Shown: positions 34,935-42,863 of the stretch, piece by piece
How the letters are laid out: every line of letters starts with the position of its first letter
Numbering within the stretch: the stretch's first letter is position 1
Assembly (NCBI GenBank): GCA_025869365.1
Contig: JAOZVV010000018.1
Coordinates: 1 to 64,000, forward strand
DNA length: 64,000 nt
Reading direction: 5' to 3'
From: Pseudonocardia sp.
GTDB taxonomy: Bacteria; Actinomycetota; Actinomycetes; Mycobacteriales; Pseudonocardiaceae
Made by a program: the position numbers and the translations under genes
Notes under the pieces: generated by a model
The model's input: the letters and a program-made list of their open reading frames with translations, nothing else
The model's database searches: none
Told to the model about the DNA's origin: nothing

Positions 34935-36464
34935 TCAGCGGTACAGGTCGACCACCGCGCGCTTGACCAGCTTGCCCGTCGGCGTGCGGGGCAGCGACTC
35001 GACGAAGTCCACCGTGCGGGGGCTCTTGTAGTGCGCGATCCGGTCCCGGACGAACGCGAGCAGCTCGGCCTCGAGGTCGGGGCTCCCGTCCCGACCCGGC
35101 GCCGGCACGACCACCGCCTTGACCTGTTCGCCCATCTCCTCGTCCGGCACCCCGATCACGGCGATGTCGTGCACCGCGGGGTGCAGGGCGAGGCAGTCCT
35201 CGATCTCCTGCGGGTAGATGTTCACCCCGCCCGAGATGATCATGAAGGACTTCCGGTCCGTGAGGAACAGCCAGCCGTCCTCGTCGACGTAGCCGATGTC
35301 CCCGGTCGTCGTCCAGGTCGGATGGTCCGGGTGCTGCGCGGAGCGGGTCTTCGCCTCGTCCCCGTGGTACCGGAAGGGCACCTCGTCGCGCTCGAAGTAG
35401 ATCGTGCCGATGCCCCCGGGCGGGAGCTCGACACCGTCGTCGTCGCAGATCCGCAGGACGCCGACGGCGGCCTGCCCGACCGAGCCGGGGTGCTCCAGCC
35501 ACTGCGCGGAGCTGATCCGGGTGGAGCCGATGGACTCGGTGGAGCTGTAGTACTCCTCGAGCACCGGGCCCCACCACTCGATCATCGCCCGCTTGACCTC
35601 CACCGGGCAGGGCGCGGCGGCGTGCACCGCGACCTTCAGGCTGGACAGGTCGTAGCGCTCGCGCACCTCCTCGGGCAGCTTGAGCATGCGGACGAACATC
35701 GTCGGCACCCACTGGCTGTGCGTGATCCGGAAGCGCTCGATGTCCGCCAGCGCCTGCTCGGCGTCGAACCGGTCCGCGATGACCAGCGTGCCGCCGAGAA
35801 CGTGGATCATGGCCCCGAACCGCAGCGGGGCGGAGTGGTACTGCGGCGCGGGTGAGTAGTAGACGGTGTCCGGCCCGAACCCGTAGGCCGGCCCGAACGC
35901 CGCGACGACGGTGTTGCCCGCCTCGTCGACGCGACGCTCCGGCAGCGCGGACTCGATCCCCTTGGGACGCCCGGTGGTGCCGGAGGAGTACAGCATGTCC
36001 GCGCCGCACGGCTCCTCGTCCAGCACGCCCGCGGGCTGTGTGGCGAGCGCGGCCTCGTAGTCCTCGTGCCCCTCGACGGCACCGCCGACGGCCAGCCGCC
36101 GCTCCACCTTCGGGGTCAGCGGGACGACCGCCTCCGCCGCCGCGGCGAGGCCGGCGCTCACCACGAGCACCCGCGCCTCGCAGTCGTCGACGATGTAGGC
36201 GATCTCCGGCGGCGACAGGTGGTGGTTGACGGCGGTGACGTAGAGCCCGGAGCGCAGCGCCGCCCAGTAGACCTCGAACACCTCAGGCGAGTTCTCCAGG
36301 ACCATCGCGATGTGGTCCCCGCGGCGCAGTCCGTGGGCCGCGAGCACCCGCGCGAGCTGCGACGACCGGTCGTCGAGCTCGCGGTAGGTGCGGACGCGGC
36401 CGTCTCCCGCCATCACGATCGCGGGCTTGTCCGGCGTGAGGCGGGCGAAGGTACCGGGGTACAT
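34935..36464 (-). CDS. AMP-forming acyl-CoA synthetase (FadD-like)
   Basis: 509 residues of the ANL superfamily. It activates a carboxylic acid to acyl-AMP and then acyl-CoA. Motifs are A3 LYSSGTTGRPKGI, A5-like YYSSTES, A8 TTGDIGYVDEDGWLFLTDRKSFMIISGGVNIYPQEIE and A10 PRTPTGKLVKRAVV with the catalytic Lys. I chose ATG 36464 (MYPGTFARLTPDKPAI), the normal start of this subfamily. An 11-codon frame with GTG 36499 ends in a TGA that overlaps this ATG. The gene lies downstream of the amidohydrolase/DUF59/alcohol dehydrogenase genes and could activate their product. Confidence 0.92.
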   Translation of the reverse strand: MYPGTFARLTPDKPAIVMAGDGRVRTYRELDDRSSQLARVLAAHGLRRGDHIAMVLENSPEVFEVYWAALRSGLYVTAVNHHLSPPEIAYIVDDCEARVLVVSAGLAAAAEAVVPLTPKVERRLAVGGAVEGHEDYEAALATQPAGVLDEEPCGADMLYSSGTTGRPKGIESALPERRVDEAGNTVVAAFGPAYGFGPDTVYYSPAPQYHSAPLRFGAMIHVLGGTLVIADRFDAEQALADIERFRITHSQWVPTMFVRMLKLPEEVRERYDLSSLKVAVHAAAPCPVEVKRAMIEWWGPVLEEYYSSTESIGSTRISSAQWLEHPGSVGQAAVGVLRICDDDGVELPPGGIGTIYFERDEVPFRYHGDEAKTRSAQHPDHPTWTTTGDIGYVDEDGWLFLTDRKSFMIISGGVNIYPQEIEDCLALHPAVHDIAVIGVPDEEMGEQVKAVVVPAPGRDGSPDLEAELLAFVRDRIAHYKSPRTVDFVESLPRTPTGKLVKRAVVDLYR

Positions 36465-36558
36465 CAGGCCGTCCGGGCGAGATCGTCGTCGATGCGCACG
36501 ACCCATTCTTAACAAACGATCGACCGGTTCGGAACGGGCGCGGGCCCGCGTCACGGCA

Positions 36559-36597
36559 GGGGTCAGGGCACGGGGTCAGGGCACGGGGTCAGGGCAC
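36559..36597. repeat. Three perfect 13-bp tandem repeats over the end of the alcohol dehydrogenase gene
   Basis: The unit GGGGTCAGGGCAC is repeated exactly at 36559, 36572 and 36585. The third unit contains the stop codon of the minus-strand alcohol dehydrogenase (36589-36591) and its last codons. The other two copies are non-coding duplicates of the gene's end. Confidence 0.9.
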
Positions 36598-37614
36598 GAG
36601 GATCGCCCGGCCGCGCACCCGCCCCGCGTCCAGGTCGTCGATCGCGTCCTGGAACTTCTCCAGCGGGTAGGTGCTGGTGTGCAGGGTGACCAGCCCGCGG
36701 GCGGCGAGCTCCATCAGGTCGCACAGGTCGTTGTAGCTGCCGACCAGGTTCCCGACCACGGTGATCTCGCTGGAGACCAGGTCGATCGTCGGGACGTCGA
36801 GGTTCTCCCCGTAGCCGACGACGTGGTAGTCCCCGGCCTGTGTGAGCATCCGCAGGCCCTCGGCCGTGCTGCCGCCCTCGCCCACGAAGTCGACCACGAC
36901 CTCCGCGCCTTCGCCGCGGGTGAGCTCCAGGACCCGCTCCACCTGCCCGCCGTCGGCGACGATCCCCTCGTCCGCCCCGATCTCCGCGGCCAGCGCCACG
37001 GCGTCCGGGTTGCGGTCCAGCACCACGATCCGGGCGGCGGTGCTCGCCTTGAGCACCTGGATCCCGATGTGTCCCAGCCCGCCCGCGCCGATCACGACGC
37101 AGGTGTCCCGGGGCCCGAGCCGCCGCGCCGCCTTCGCCGCCGCGTGGTAGGCGGTGAGGCCGGCGTCGGCGAGCGCGGCGACGTCCGCGGGTTCCAGCGA
37201 GTCGTCCAGCTTGACCACGCTGCGGGCCGAGGTCCGCAGGTACTCCGCGTACCCACCGTTCGTGTCGATGCCCGGGAACTGCGAGCGGGTGCAGTGCACG
37301 TCGTCGCCGGACCGGCAGGCACGGCACAGCCCGCAGGTGATCAGCGGGTGCACGATCACCTTGTCGCCCTCGGCGACGTTGGTGACGGCGCTGCCGACGG
37401 CCGTCACCCAGCCCGCGTTCTCGTGGCCGATCGTGTACGGCAGCGTGACGCCGGACTTCTGCTCCCACTGACCTTCGAGGATGTGCAGGTCCGTCCGGCA
37501 CACCCCCGCGCCGCCGATCCGCACGATCACGTCGTGCGGCTCGACGACCGTCGGCACGGGGAGCTCGGTCAGCTCCAGGTTCCGGTGGTAGCCGACGACC
37601 TGCACGGCCCTCAC
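36589..37614 (-). CDS. Zinc-dependent alcohol dehydrogenase of the propane/acetone monooxygenase-associated type
   Basis: 341 residues, medium-chain dehydrogenase. Catalytic-zinc ligands are in GVCRTDLHILEGQW and TIGHENAGW, the structural-zinc site in CGLCRACRSGDDVHC, and the NAD site in VVIGAGGLGHIGIQVLK followed by an acidic residue (VLDRN), suggesting NAD. Its sequence closely follows the alcohol dehydrogenases encoded in mimABCD/prmABCD clusters, which oxidise the alcohol made by the monooxygenase. The GTG start overlaps the DUF59 gene stop by 4 nt. Its 3' end lies in a 13-bp triplication. Confidence 0.92.
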   Translation of the reverse strand: MRAVQVVGYHRNLELTELPVPTVVEPHDVIVRIGGAGVCRTDLHILEGQWEQKSGVTLPYTIGHENAGWVTAVGSAVTNVAEGDKVIVHPLITCGLCRACRSGDDVHCTRSQFPGIDTNGGYAEYLRTSARSVVKLDDSLEPADVAALADAGLTAYHAAAKAARRLGPRDTCVVIGAGGLGHIGIQVLKASTAARIVVLDRNPDAVALAAEIGADEGIVADGGQVERVLELTRGEGAEVVVDFVGEGGSTAEGLRMLTQAGDYHVVGYGENLDVPTIDLVSSEITVVGNLVGSYNDLCDLMELAARGLVTLHTSTYPLEKFQDAIDDLDAGRVRGRAILVP

Positions 37615-38324
37615 GAGGCGGCTTCCTTCATGACGGGGTCTCCTCCACGGGACGGCTCGTCGGGGTAGCGGGTGGCCAGCAGGCCGCGGCAGAAATGCGC
37701 GTTGCCGTCGATCGAGATGCGGGTGGCGCGGGCCATCCGCAGCCGCAGCGGGACCTCCTCGGCCCGGTAGGTCGTGCCCGCGTGGTCGACGAGCACCGGG
37801 AGCCCGGGCCCGGCGCCCAGCCCGATCGCCGCCCGACGGCGGAGCAGGGCCCGGGTGGCGTCGTCGTCCGGGAGATCGCCGAGGGTGACGTCGCCCAGGT
37901 CCGCCTCGGCGAGCCCGGCGCGGAGCATCCGGGTCAGCACCCGTTCCATCGCCGCCGTGTGGGCCTTGCGGCGGAAGGTCTCCCGCAGCCCGTCGAGGCT
38001 GTCCTCCGCCTCGTGGGCGAAGGTGCCGCGGTAGCCGGCGTCGGCGGCCAGGCCCCGGTTGATCAGCTCGGAGTCGTGGTGGTCGTCCAGCTCGACGACC
38101 ACCTCACGGGTCCACGGGAGCGCGACGAGCGCGTCCTTGCTGTCGGAGGCCATGAGGTAGGCGAAGTTCGGCGAGCAGAAGCTGGTCGGCAGCCGCAGGT
38201 GCACGGTGACCCGGCCGCCGTCGACGTCGAGGGACCGCACGAAACCGAGCTCGGTGATCGGCTCGTCCAGCTCGGGGTCGATCACGGCGTCCAGCGCGGC
38301 CAGGGCCTGCTCACGGCTCCCCAT
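37611..38324 (-). CDS. DUF59 (MIP18/PaaD-like) protein of the monooxygenase accessory set
   Basis: 237 residues. The N-terminal 90 residues are the MIP18/DUF59 fold (ALAALDAVIDPELDEPITELGFVRSLDVDGGRVTVHLRLPTSFCSPNFAYLM), with the Cys of SFCSPN conserved as in iron-sulfur assembly proteins. The C-terminal 140 residues are family-specific and contain two further Cys-poor helical regions. A homologue always accompanies the amidohydrolase and alcohol dehydrogenase in propane/acetone monooxygenase clusters, where it may help metal-centre assembly. It is coupled on both sides: TGATG with the amidohydrolase, GTGA with the dehydrogenase. Confidence 0.85.
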   Translation of the reverse strand: MGSREQALAALDAVIDPELDEPITELGFVRSLDVDGGRVTVHLRLPTSFCSPNFAYLMASDSKDALVALPWTREVVVELDDHHDSELINRGLAADAGYRGTFAHEAEDSLDGLRETFRRKAHTAAMERVLTRMLRAGLAEADLGDVTLGDLPDDDATRALLRRRAAIGLGAGPGLPVLVDHAGTTYRAEEVPLRLRMARATRISIDGNAHFCRGLLATRYPDEPSRGGDPVMKEAAS

Positions 38325-39337
38325 CAGGCCACCGCCGCGGCCTGCGGCTCCTCGCGCGGGAGCTGCAGCTCGGCGGGGACCGGGATGTCGTACATCGCGG
38401 CGGCGTTGAGGCCGAGGATCTTCTTCTTCTGCTGGGTGGTCAGCGGCGCGTACTCGGAGAGCTCCTCGGGGATCTGGAAGTCCACGAAGCGCTCGACGAG
38501 CCAGCGCGGGGTCCAGATCGCGTAGTCGCTGGAGAACTGGATCCGGTCCTCGCCGATCCAGTACAGCAGCTCGCCGATGATCTGGCCGAAGTACTTGGGC
38601 CGGGTGTGGATGAACGGCATCGCGACCGCGAGCCCGGCGTGCACGTTGGGTTCCTGGGTGGCGATCCAGCAGAAGTCCTCGAGGCGCGGTAGCCCGCAGT
38701 GCTCGACGACGAAGTTGAGGTCGGTGAAGTCGGTGGCGACCTTGTCGACGTCGGCGACGTCGAAGGCGTCGCGGTCGAGCGGGCGGATGGTGGGGCCCTT
38801 GTGGATGTGGATGTTCTTGATGCCCAGTTCCTGGGCGGCCTCGAGGTAGCGGTAGGACCAGATGTCGTCGAGTTTCCAGCCGCGGGAGTCCCCGTGCCAC
38901 TCCGCGGTGTAGAGCTTGGCGCCCTTGAGGTCGAAGCGTTTCGCGTCCTCGCGCAGTTGCTTGAGGCCCTGCTCGCCGAAGCGGGGGTCCCAGTTGTGGT
39001 TGTAGGTCAGCTTGTCGGGGTGGGCCTGGGCGAGGGCGAAGGCCTCCTCGGTCTGGCCGAACCCGTTGAGGTAGAACTCGCCGAGCGCGGCCGGTTGGAA
39101 GATCGCGTGGTCGACGTGGCCCTCGTCGAAGATGTCCTTCATCAGCCGGTCCCCGCCCTGGTAGAGGTAGTCCTCGTAGGACCAGACCTCGGACTCGGGG
39201 CTGAGGTTGCGGTGGTAGTCGTAGAAGCAGTCGATGAACTGCTTGCCGTGGATGTTGCGCAGGTTCTGCGGCCGCGCGTCCCACAGGGCGATGTGGGCAT
39301 CGACGATGAAGTAGTTCTCGTCGTCCTTCGAATACAT
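38324..39337 (-). CDS. Amidohydrolase-2 family protein of the monooxygenase accessory set
   Basis: 337 residues, TIM-barrel amidohydrolase. The stretches IKNIHIHKGPTIRPLDRDAFDVADVD, LNFVVEHCGLPRLEDFCWIATQEPNVHAGL, and GEDRIQFSSDYAIWTPRW are nearly those of the amidohydrolases encoded beside mimABCD/prmABCD. The first metal motif, normally DxHxH, reads VDAHIALWD with Ala17 in place of the second His, which may change or abolish metal binding. It is first in a minus-strand operon with a ribosome binding site AAGGGAG. In the known clusters its exact function is unresolved. Confidence 0.88.
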   Translation of the reverse strand: MYSKDDENYFIVDAHIALWDARPQNLRNIHGKQFIDCFYDYHRNLSPESEVWSYEDYLYQGGDRLMKDIFDEGHVDHAIFQPAALGEFYLNGFGQTEEAFALAQAHPDKLTYNHNWDPRFGEQGLKQLREDAKRFDLKGAKLYTAEWHGDSRGWKLDDIWSYRYLEAAQELGIKNIHIHKGPTIRPLDRDAFDVADVDKVATDFTDLNFVVEHCGLPRLEDFCWIATQEPNVHAGLAVAMPFIHTRPKYFGQIIGELLYWIGEDRIQFSSDYAIWTPRWLVERFVDFQIPEELSEYAPLTTQQKKKILGLNAAAMYDIPVPAELQLPREEPQAAAVA

Positions 39338-39505
39338 GAGGGCTCCCTTGCGTGGCGGTCGTCGGCACGTCGTGTCCGGCGGAGACGCTAGGCAGCGCGC
39401 GAGCCGCGCGGGGACGATCAGGGTCTCAACCTGAGACGCGGGTCTCCCCAGCTCACGCGGCTCCTGTGTCAGAGTCGGGTCACGAGCGCTCGAGGAGGTG
39501 CGCAG

Positions 39506-40927
39506 ATGGACGAGCTCCAGCGAACCGGGGTCGCGACGCCGCGGCTCTCCGCGTCCTGGCGCCGCAGCGAGAGCTACGGGATCCCGCTGGACACGATCAA
39601 CCCGGCGTTCAGCGGCGGCGTCGACGACCAGTCCCTGTTCTACGAGTGCGGCCAGGAGGTCCTGCGCGGGCTGCGGGACACCCTCGCCGGCGAACCCGTC
39701 AGCCTCATGCTCACCGATCACGACGGCCTCGTCCTGAGCCGGGTGTGCGACGAGGACGCGCTGGTCAAGGCCCTGGACCGCACCTACCTCGCCCCCGGCT
39801 TCGCCTTCTCCGAGCGCGAGGTCGGCACCACCGGCCTCGGCCTCGCGCTGGCGGACCGCACCGCGTCCCTCGTCCGCGGCGACGAGCACTACTGCACCGG
39901 CCTGTGGGGCTACACCTGCGCCGCGGTGCCGGTGATGGACCCCGTGCACGGACGGTTGCTCGGCAGCGTCAACCTCACGACCTGGTCGCAGAAGTCCGAC
40001 GGCCTGCTGCTCGCCCTCGCGCAGATGGCGGCCGGGCACACCTCGGCGCTGATGCTGGCGCGCGGGCGGGGCGCCGAGCCACGCCCGACCGCCCGCGGCG
40101 AGGTGTTCCGGGTCTTCACCGCGCCCGGCGAACCGGCGCCGCCACCGGAGCTCGGCGGCCCGTGGGAGAGCGCACTGGCCGAGGTCGTGGAGGCGTTGCG
40201 CGCCGAGCACGCCGTCTGCGTCGTCGGGGAGCCCGGCGCCGGCAAGGCCGCGCTGCTGGCCACCGCCCTGCGCCGGGTGCGGCGGGAGCACCGCATCCTC
40301 AACGCCCGCCCCCCGGCCCCGAGCGACGCGGAGTCCTGGCTCGCGCTCTGGACCCCCGAGCTCGCCAAGGAACGCACCAGCGTCATCGCCTGCGGGGTGG
40401 ACACGCTGCCGTCCTGGGCCGCCACCGAGCTCGCGGAGATCGTCACCGCGGCCCCGCACGCGTCGCTCTCGGTCACCGCCGCCGAGGCCGGGGCGATCCC
40501 GGAACCGCTCGCCCGGCTCGTCGACGTCGTGGTGGAGGTGGCGCCGCTGCGTCAGCGCCCGGACGACGTCCTCCCGCTCGCCGAGCACCTCGGCCGCCGG
40601 GCCCGGGGGCGCGCGGTCCGGTTCACCCCCGCGGCGGTCAGGGCGATGCGCAGCTACGCCTGGCCGGGCAACGTCGAACAGCTCCGCCGCGTCGTCCGGG
40701 AGGCCGTGACCAGGAGCGACGTGATCGACGCCAGGCACCTCGCCCCCGAGGTGCTGTGCGGCCCGACGCACACCCTGACCCGGCTCGAGGTGCTCGAACG
40801 GGACGAGATCGCCCGCTGCCTCGCCGCACCGGGCATGACCGTCACCCGGGCCGCGGAGATCCTGGGCGCGAGCCGGGCCACGCTCTACCGCAAGATCGAC
40901 CGCTACGGGATCCCGCTGCCGCAGTAG
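39506..40927 (+). CDS. GAF-Fis transcriptional activator (MimR/AcoR-like) with degenerate AAA domain
   Basis: 473 residues. The N-terminal GAF-type sensor region (about 40-190) includes FSEREVGTTGLGLALADRTASLVRGDEHYCTGLWGYTCAAVPV, typical of AcoR/MimR proteins. The central ATPase-like domain keeps a Walker A (GEPGAGKA, Lys247) but is shortened and lacks the GAFTGA loop that contacts sigma-54. The C terminus has LRQRPDDVLPLAEHL, YAWPGNVEQLRRVV and a Fis-type HTH (VTRAAEILGASRATLYRKIDRYGI). It is divergent from the amidohydrolase operon across 168 nt and probably activates it. GAGGAGG ribosome binding site. Confidence 0.9.
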   Translation: MDELQRTGVATPRLSASWRRSESYGIPLDTINPAFSGGVDDQSLFYECGQEVLRGLRDTLAGEPVSLMLTDHDGLVLSRVCDEDALVKALDRTYLAPGFAFSEREVGTTGLGLALADRTASLVRGDEHYCTGLWGYTCAAVPVMDPVHGRLLGSVNLTTWSQKSDGLLLALAQMAAGHTSALMLARGRGAEPRPTARGEVFRVFTAPGEPAPPPELGGPWESALAEVVEALRAEHAVCVVGEPGAGKAALLATALRRVRREHRILNARPPAPSDAESWLALWTPELAKERTSVIACGVDTLPSWAATELAEIVTAAPHASLSVTAAEAGAIPEPLARLVDVVVEVAPLRQRPDDVLPLAEHLGRRARGRAVRFTPAAVRAMRSYAWPGNVEQLRRVVREAVTRSDVIDARHLAPEVLCGPTHTLTRLEVLERDEIARCLAAPGMTVTRAAEILGASRATLYRKIDRYGIPLPQ

Positions 40928-40940
40928 GCCCGCTCACGGG

Positions 40941-40988
40941 GGTCCGGCCCGGGGCGGTTCCGCGGCGTGCGGCCGGCGGGGCCGGACC
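40941..40988. terminator. Inverted repeat between convergent genes
   Basis: Arms GGTCCGGCCC (40941-40950) and GGGCCGGACC (40979-40988) with a 28-nt GC-rich loop. It lies between the activator stop (40927) and the convergent acyl-CoA ligase stop (41041), the position of a bidirectional terminator. Confidence 0.5.
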
Positions 40989-41040
40989 TGCGACCGGGGC
41001 GGCGCAGCCGGAGTGGCGTCACCGCCGAACCGTCACGGCC

Positions 41041-42657
41041 TCAGGAGGCGAGGTCCGCGTGCTGAACACGGAGGTCCTTCTTCAGGATCTTGCCGCTGGG
41101 GTTCTTGGGCAGGGACTCGGCGAACACGACGTACTTGGGCCGCTTGTAGCCCGCGAGGACCTCCCGGGCGTGCGCGTTCACCTGCTCCTCGGTGAGCGTC
41201 ACCCCCTTCCTGGCCACGACGACCGCGGTGACGGCCTCGATCCAGTGCGGGTGACTGATCCCGAACACCGCGACCTCGGCCACGCCGTCGAGCAGGTAGA
41301 GGGCCTCCTCCACCTCGCGGGAGGCCACGTTCTCACCGCCCGTCTTGATCATGTCCTTCTTGCGGTCGACGACGGCGAGGTAGCCGTTCTCGTCGATGAC
41401 CCCGAGGTCCCCGGAGTGGAACCAGCCGTTCCGGAAGGCCCCGGCCGTCTTCTCCTCGTCGTTGTAGTAGCCGAGCGCGGCGTGCGGGCTGCGGTGCACG
41501 ATCTCGCCGACCTCACCGGACGGGAGCTCCGCGTCCTCGTCGTCGACGACGCGGGTCTCGACGTTCAACGACGCCCGGCCCGCGGATCCGGCGTGCGGCA
41601 GCTGCTCGTCCGGGCGCAGGATCGTGGCGAGCGGCGCCATCTCGGTCTGGCCGTAGAAGTTCCAGAACCGGACGTCCGGGAGCCGGCGGGAGAGCTCGCG
41701 CAGCACCTCGACGGGCATCGCGGACGCCCCGTAGTAGCCCTTGCGCAGGCTTGAGAGGTCCCGGGTGTCGAAGTCCGGGTGGCGCAGCAGGGAGATCCAC
41801 ACCGTGGGCGGGCAGAAGAGCTTGGTGACCTTCTCCCGCTCGACCGTGGCCAGCAGGGTCGCCGGGTCCGGCCCGGGCAGGATGATGCTCGTCGCGCCCA
41901 GGTAGACGTCGACCGAGAAGAAGCAGTCCAGCTGCGCGCAGTGGTACATCGGCAGCGTGTGCACCTCGACGTCGTCGGCGCTCATCCCGCCGTCGATGGT
42001 GCACGAGACGTACTGCGCGATCAGCGACCGGCTGGAGAGCATGACGCCCTTCGGCCGGGACTCGGTGCCGGAGGTGTACATCAGGCGCAAGGGGTCGTCG
42101 TCCGCGACGAGGACCTCCGGCGAGGCGGCGTCACCGGCATCGATCCAGGAGTCGACGTCCTCCCAGCCCTGCGGCGCCGCACCACCGGCCGCCGTGACGA
42201 CCCCGCGCACGCCGCCCTGCACCCCCGCCGAGGCGAGGGCCTTCTCCGCAGTGGGGACCAGTGCGTCCTCCGAGACCATCCCTACCGCACCGGAGTGCCC
42301 GAGGATGAAGGCGATCTCCTCCGCGCCGAGCATGAAGTTCACCGGCACCAGCACCACGCCCAGCTTCGCGGTGGCGAAGGCCAGCACCGCGAACTGCCAG
42401 GAGTTGTGCGAGAGCAGCGCCAGCCGGTCGCCCTTCGCCAGGCCCTTCCCGGCCAGCGTGTTCGCGCAGCGGTTCACCGCGGCGTCGAACTCGGCGAACG
42501 TGGCCCGGCGCTCCCCCGCGACCACGGCAAGCTTGTCCGGGTACCGCAGGGCGGTGCGGCGCAGGAGGTCACCGACCGAGTGCTGGCGCGCACGGGCGAT
42601 CGACTCGGCGGTCTCGGGCGTGAAGGGCGTGGGGTCGGACACCTGCGCATCCTGCAC
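41041..42657 (-). CDS. AMP-forming acyl-CoA synthetase
   Basis: 538 residues, ANL superfamily. Motifs are LMYTSGTESRPKGVMLSSR (A3, with Glu where many have Thr), NFYGQTEMAP (A5), WFHSGDLGVIDENGYLAVVDRKKDMIKTGGENVASREVEEAL (A7/A8) and PKNPSGKILKKDLR with the catalytic Lys (A10). It belongs to the medium/long-chain fatty or aryl acid ligases. The TSGTES variant is frequent in a subgroup of actinobacterial FadD proteins. The GTG start lacks a strong ribosome binding site. It converges on the activator gene and may belong to the same catabolic region. Confidence 0.9.
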   Translation of the reverse strand: MQDAQVSDPTPFTPETAESIARARQHSVGDLLRRTALRYPDKLAVVAGERRATFAEFDAAVNRCANTLAGKGLAKGDRLALLSHNSWQFAVLAFATAKLGVVLVPVNFMLGAEEIAFILGHSGAVGMVSEDALVPTAEKALASAGVQGGVRGVVTAAGGAAPQGWEDVDSWIDAGDAASPEVLVADDDPLRLMYTSGTESRPKGVMLSSRSLIAQYVSCTIDGGMSADDVEVHTLPMYHCAQLDCFFSVDVYLGATSIILPGPDPATLLATVEREKVTKLFCPPTVWISLLRHPDFDTRDLSSLRKGYYGASAMPVEVLRELSRRLPDVRFWNFYGQTEMAPLATILRPDEQLPHAGSAGRASLNVETRVVDDEDAELPSGEVGEIVHRSPHAALGYYNDEEKTAGAFRNGWFHSGDLGVIDENGYLAVVDRKKDMIKTGGENVASREVEEALYLLDGVAEVAVFGISHPHWIEAVTAVVVARKGVTLTEEQVNAHAREVLAGYKRPKYVVFAESLPKNPSGKILKKDLRVQHADLAS

Positions 42658-42701
42658 GACCGCGAGTCCGGTTAGCCAGACCCCGCCCGGATGCGCGCCG
42701 C

Positions 42702-42744
42702 GGAGCCATGACGCGGTTCCCCGCGCCGTTTTCCCACGTCGTGG
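42702..42744. repeat. Possible degenerate family B repeat
   Basis: GGAGCCATGACGCGG near 42702 and CCCACGTCGTGG near 42733 resemble one decayed 41-43 bp unit of the repeats at 24939-25075 and 50488-50610. It lies between divergent genes. The match is partial. Confidence 0.35.
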
Positions 42745-42863
42745 GGCGATGACGGGGATCCGTCGGCGCTGCGCGACACGGCGGGGGGGCGCCGCTGCGC
42801 GGGAACCTAGACTCTGGGGTCAGGTGGCCCACGGGCCCCGGACCGCGACTCACGGAGGCTCGT

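Noticed and set aside
36505-36554. Longer N terminus for the acyl-CoA ligase starting at 36554 or 36506
   Set aside because: The added residues are Arg-rich and unlike the family, whose members begin MYPGTFA as encoded from 36464.
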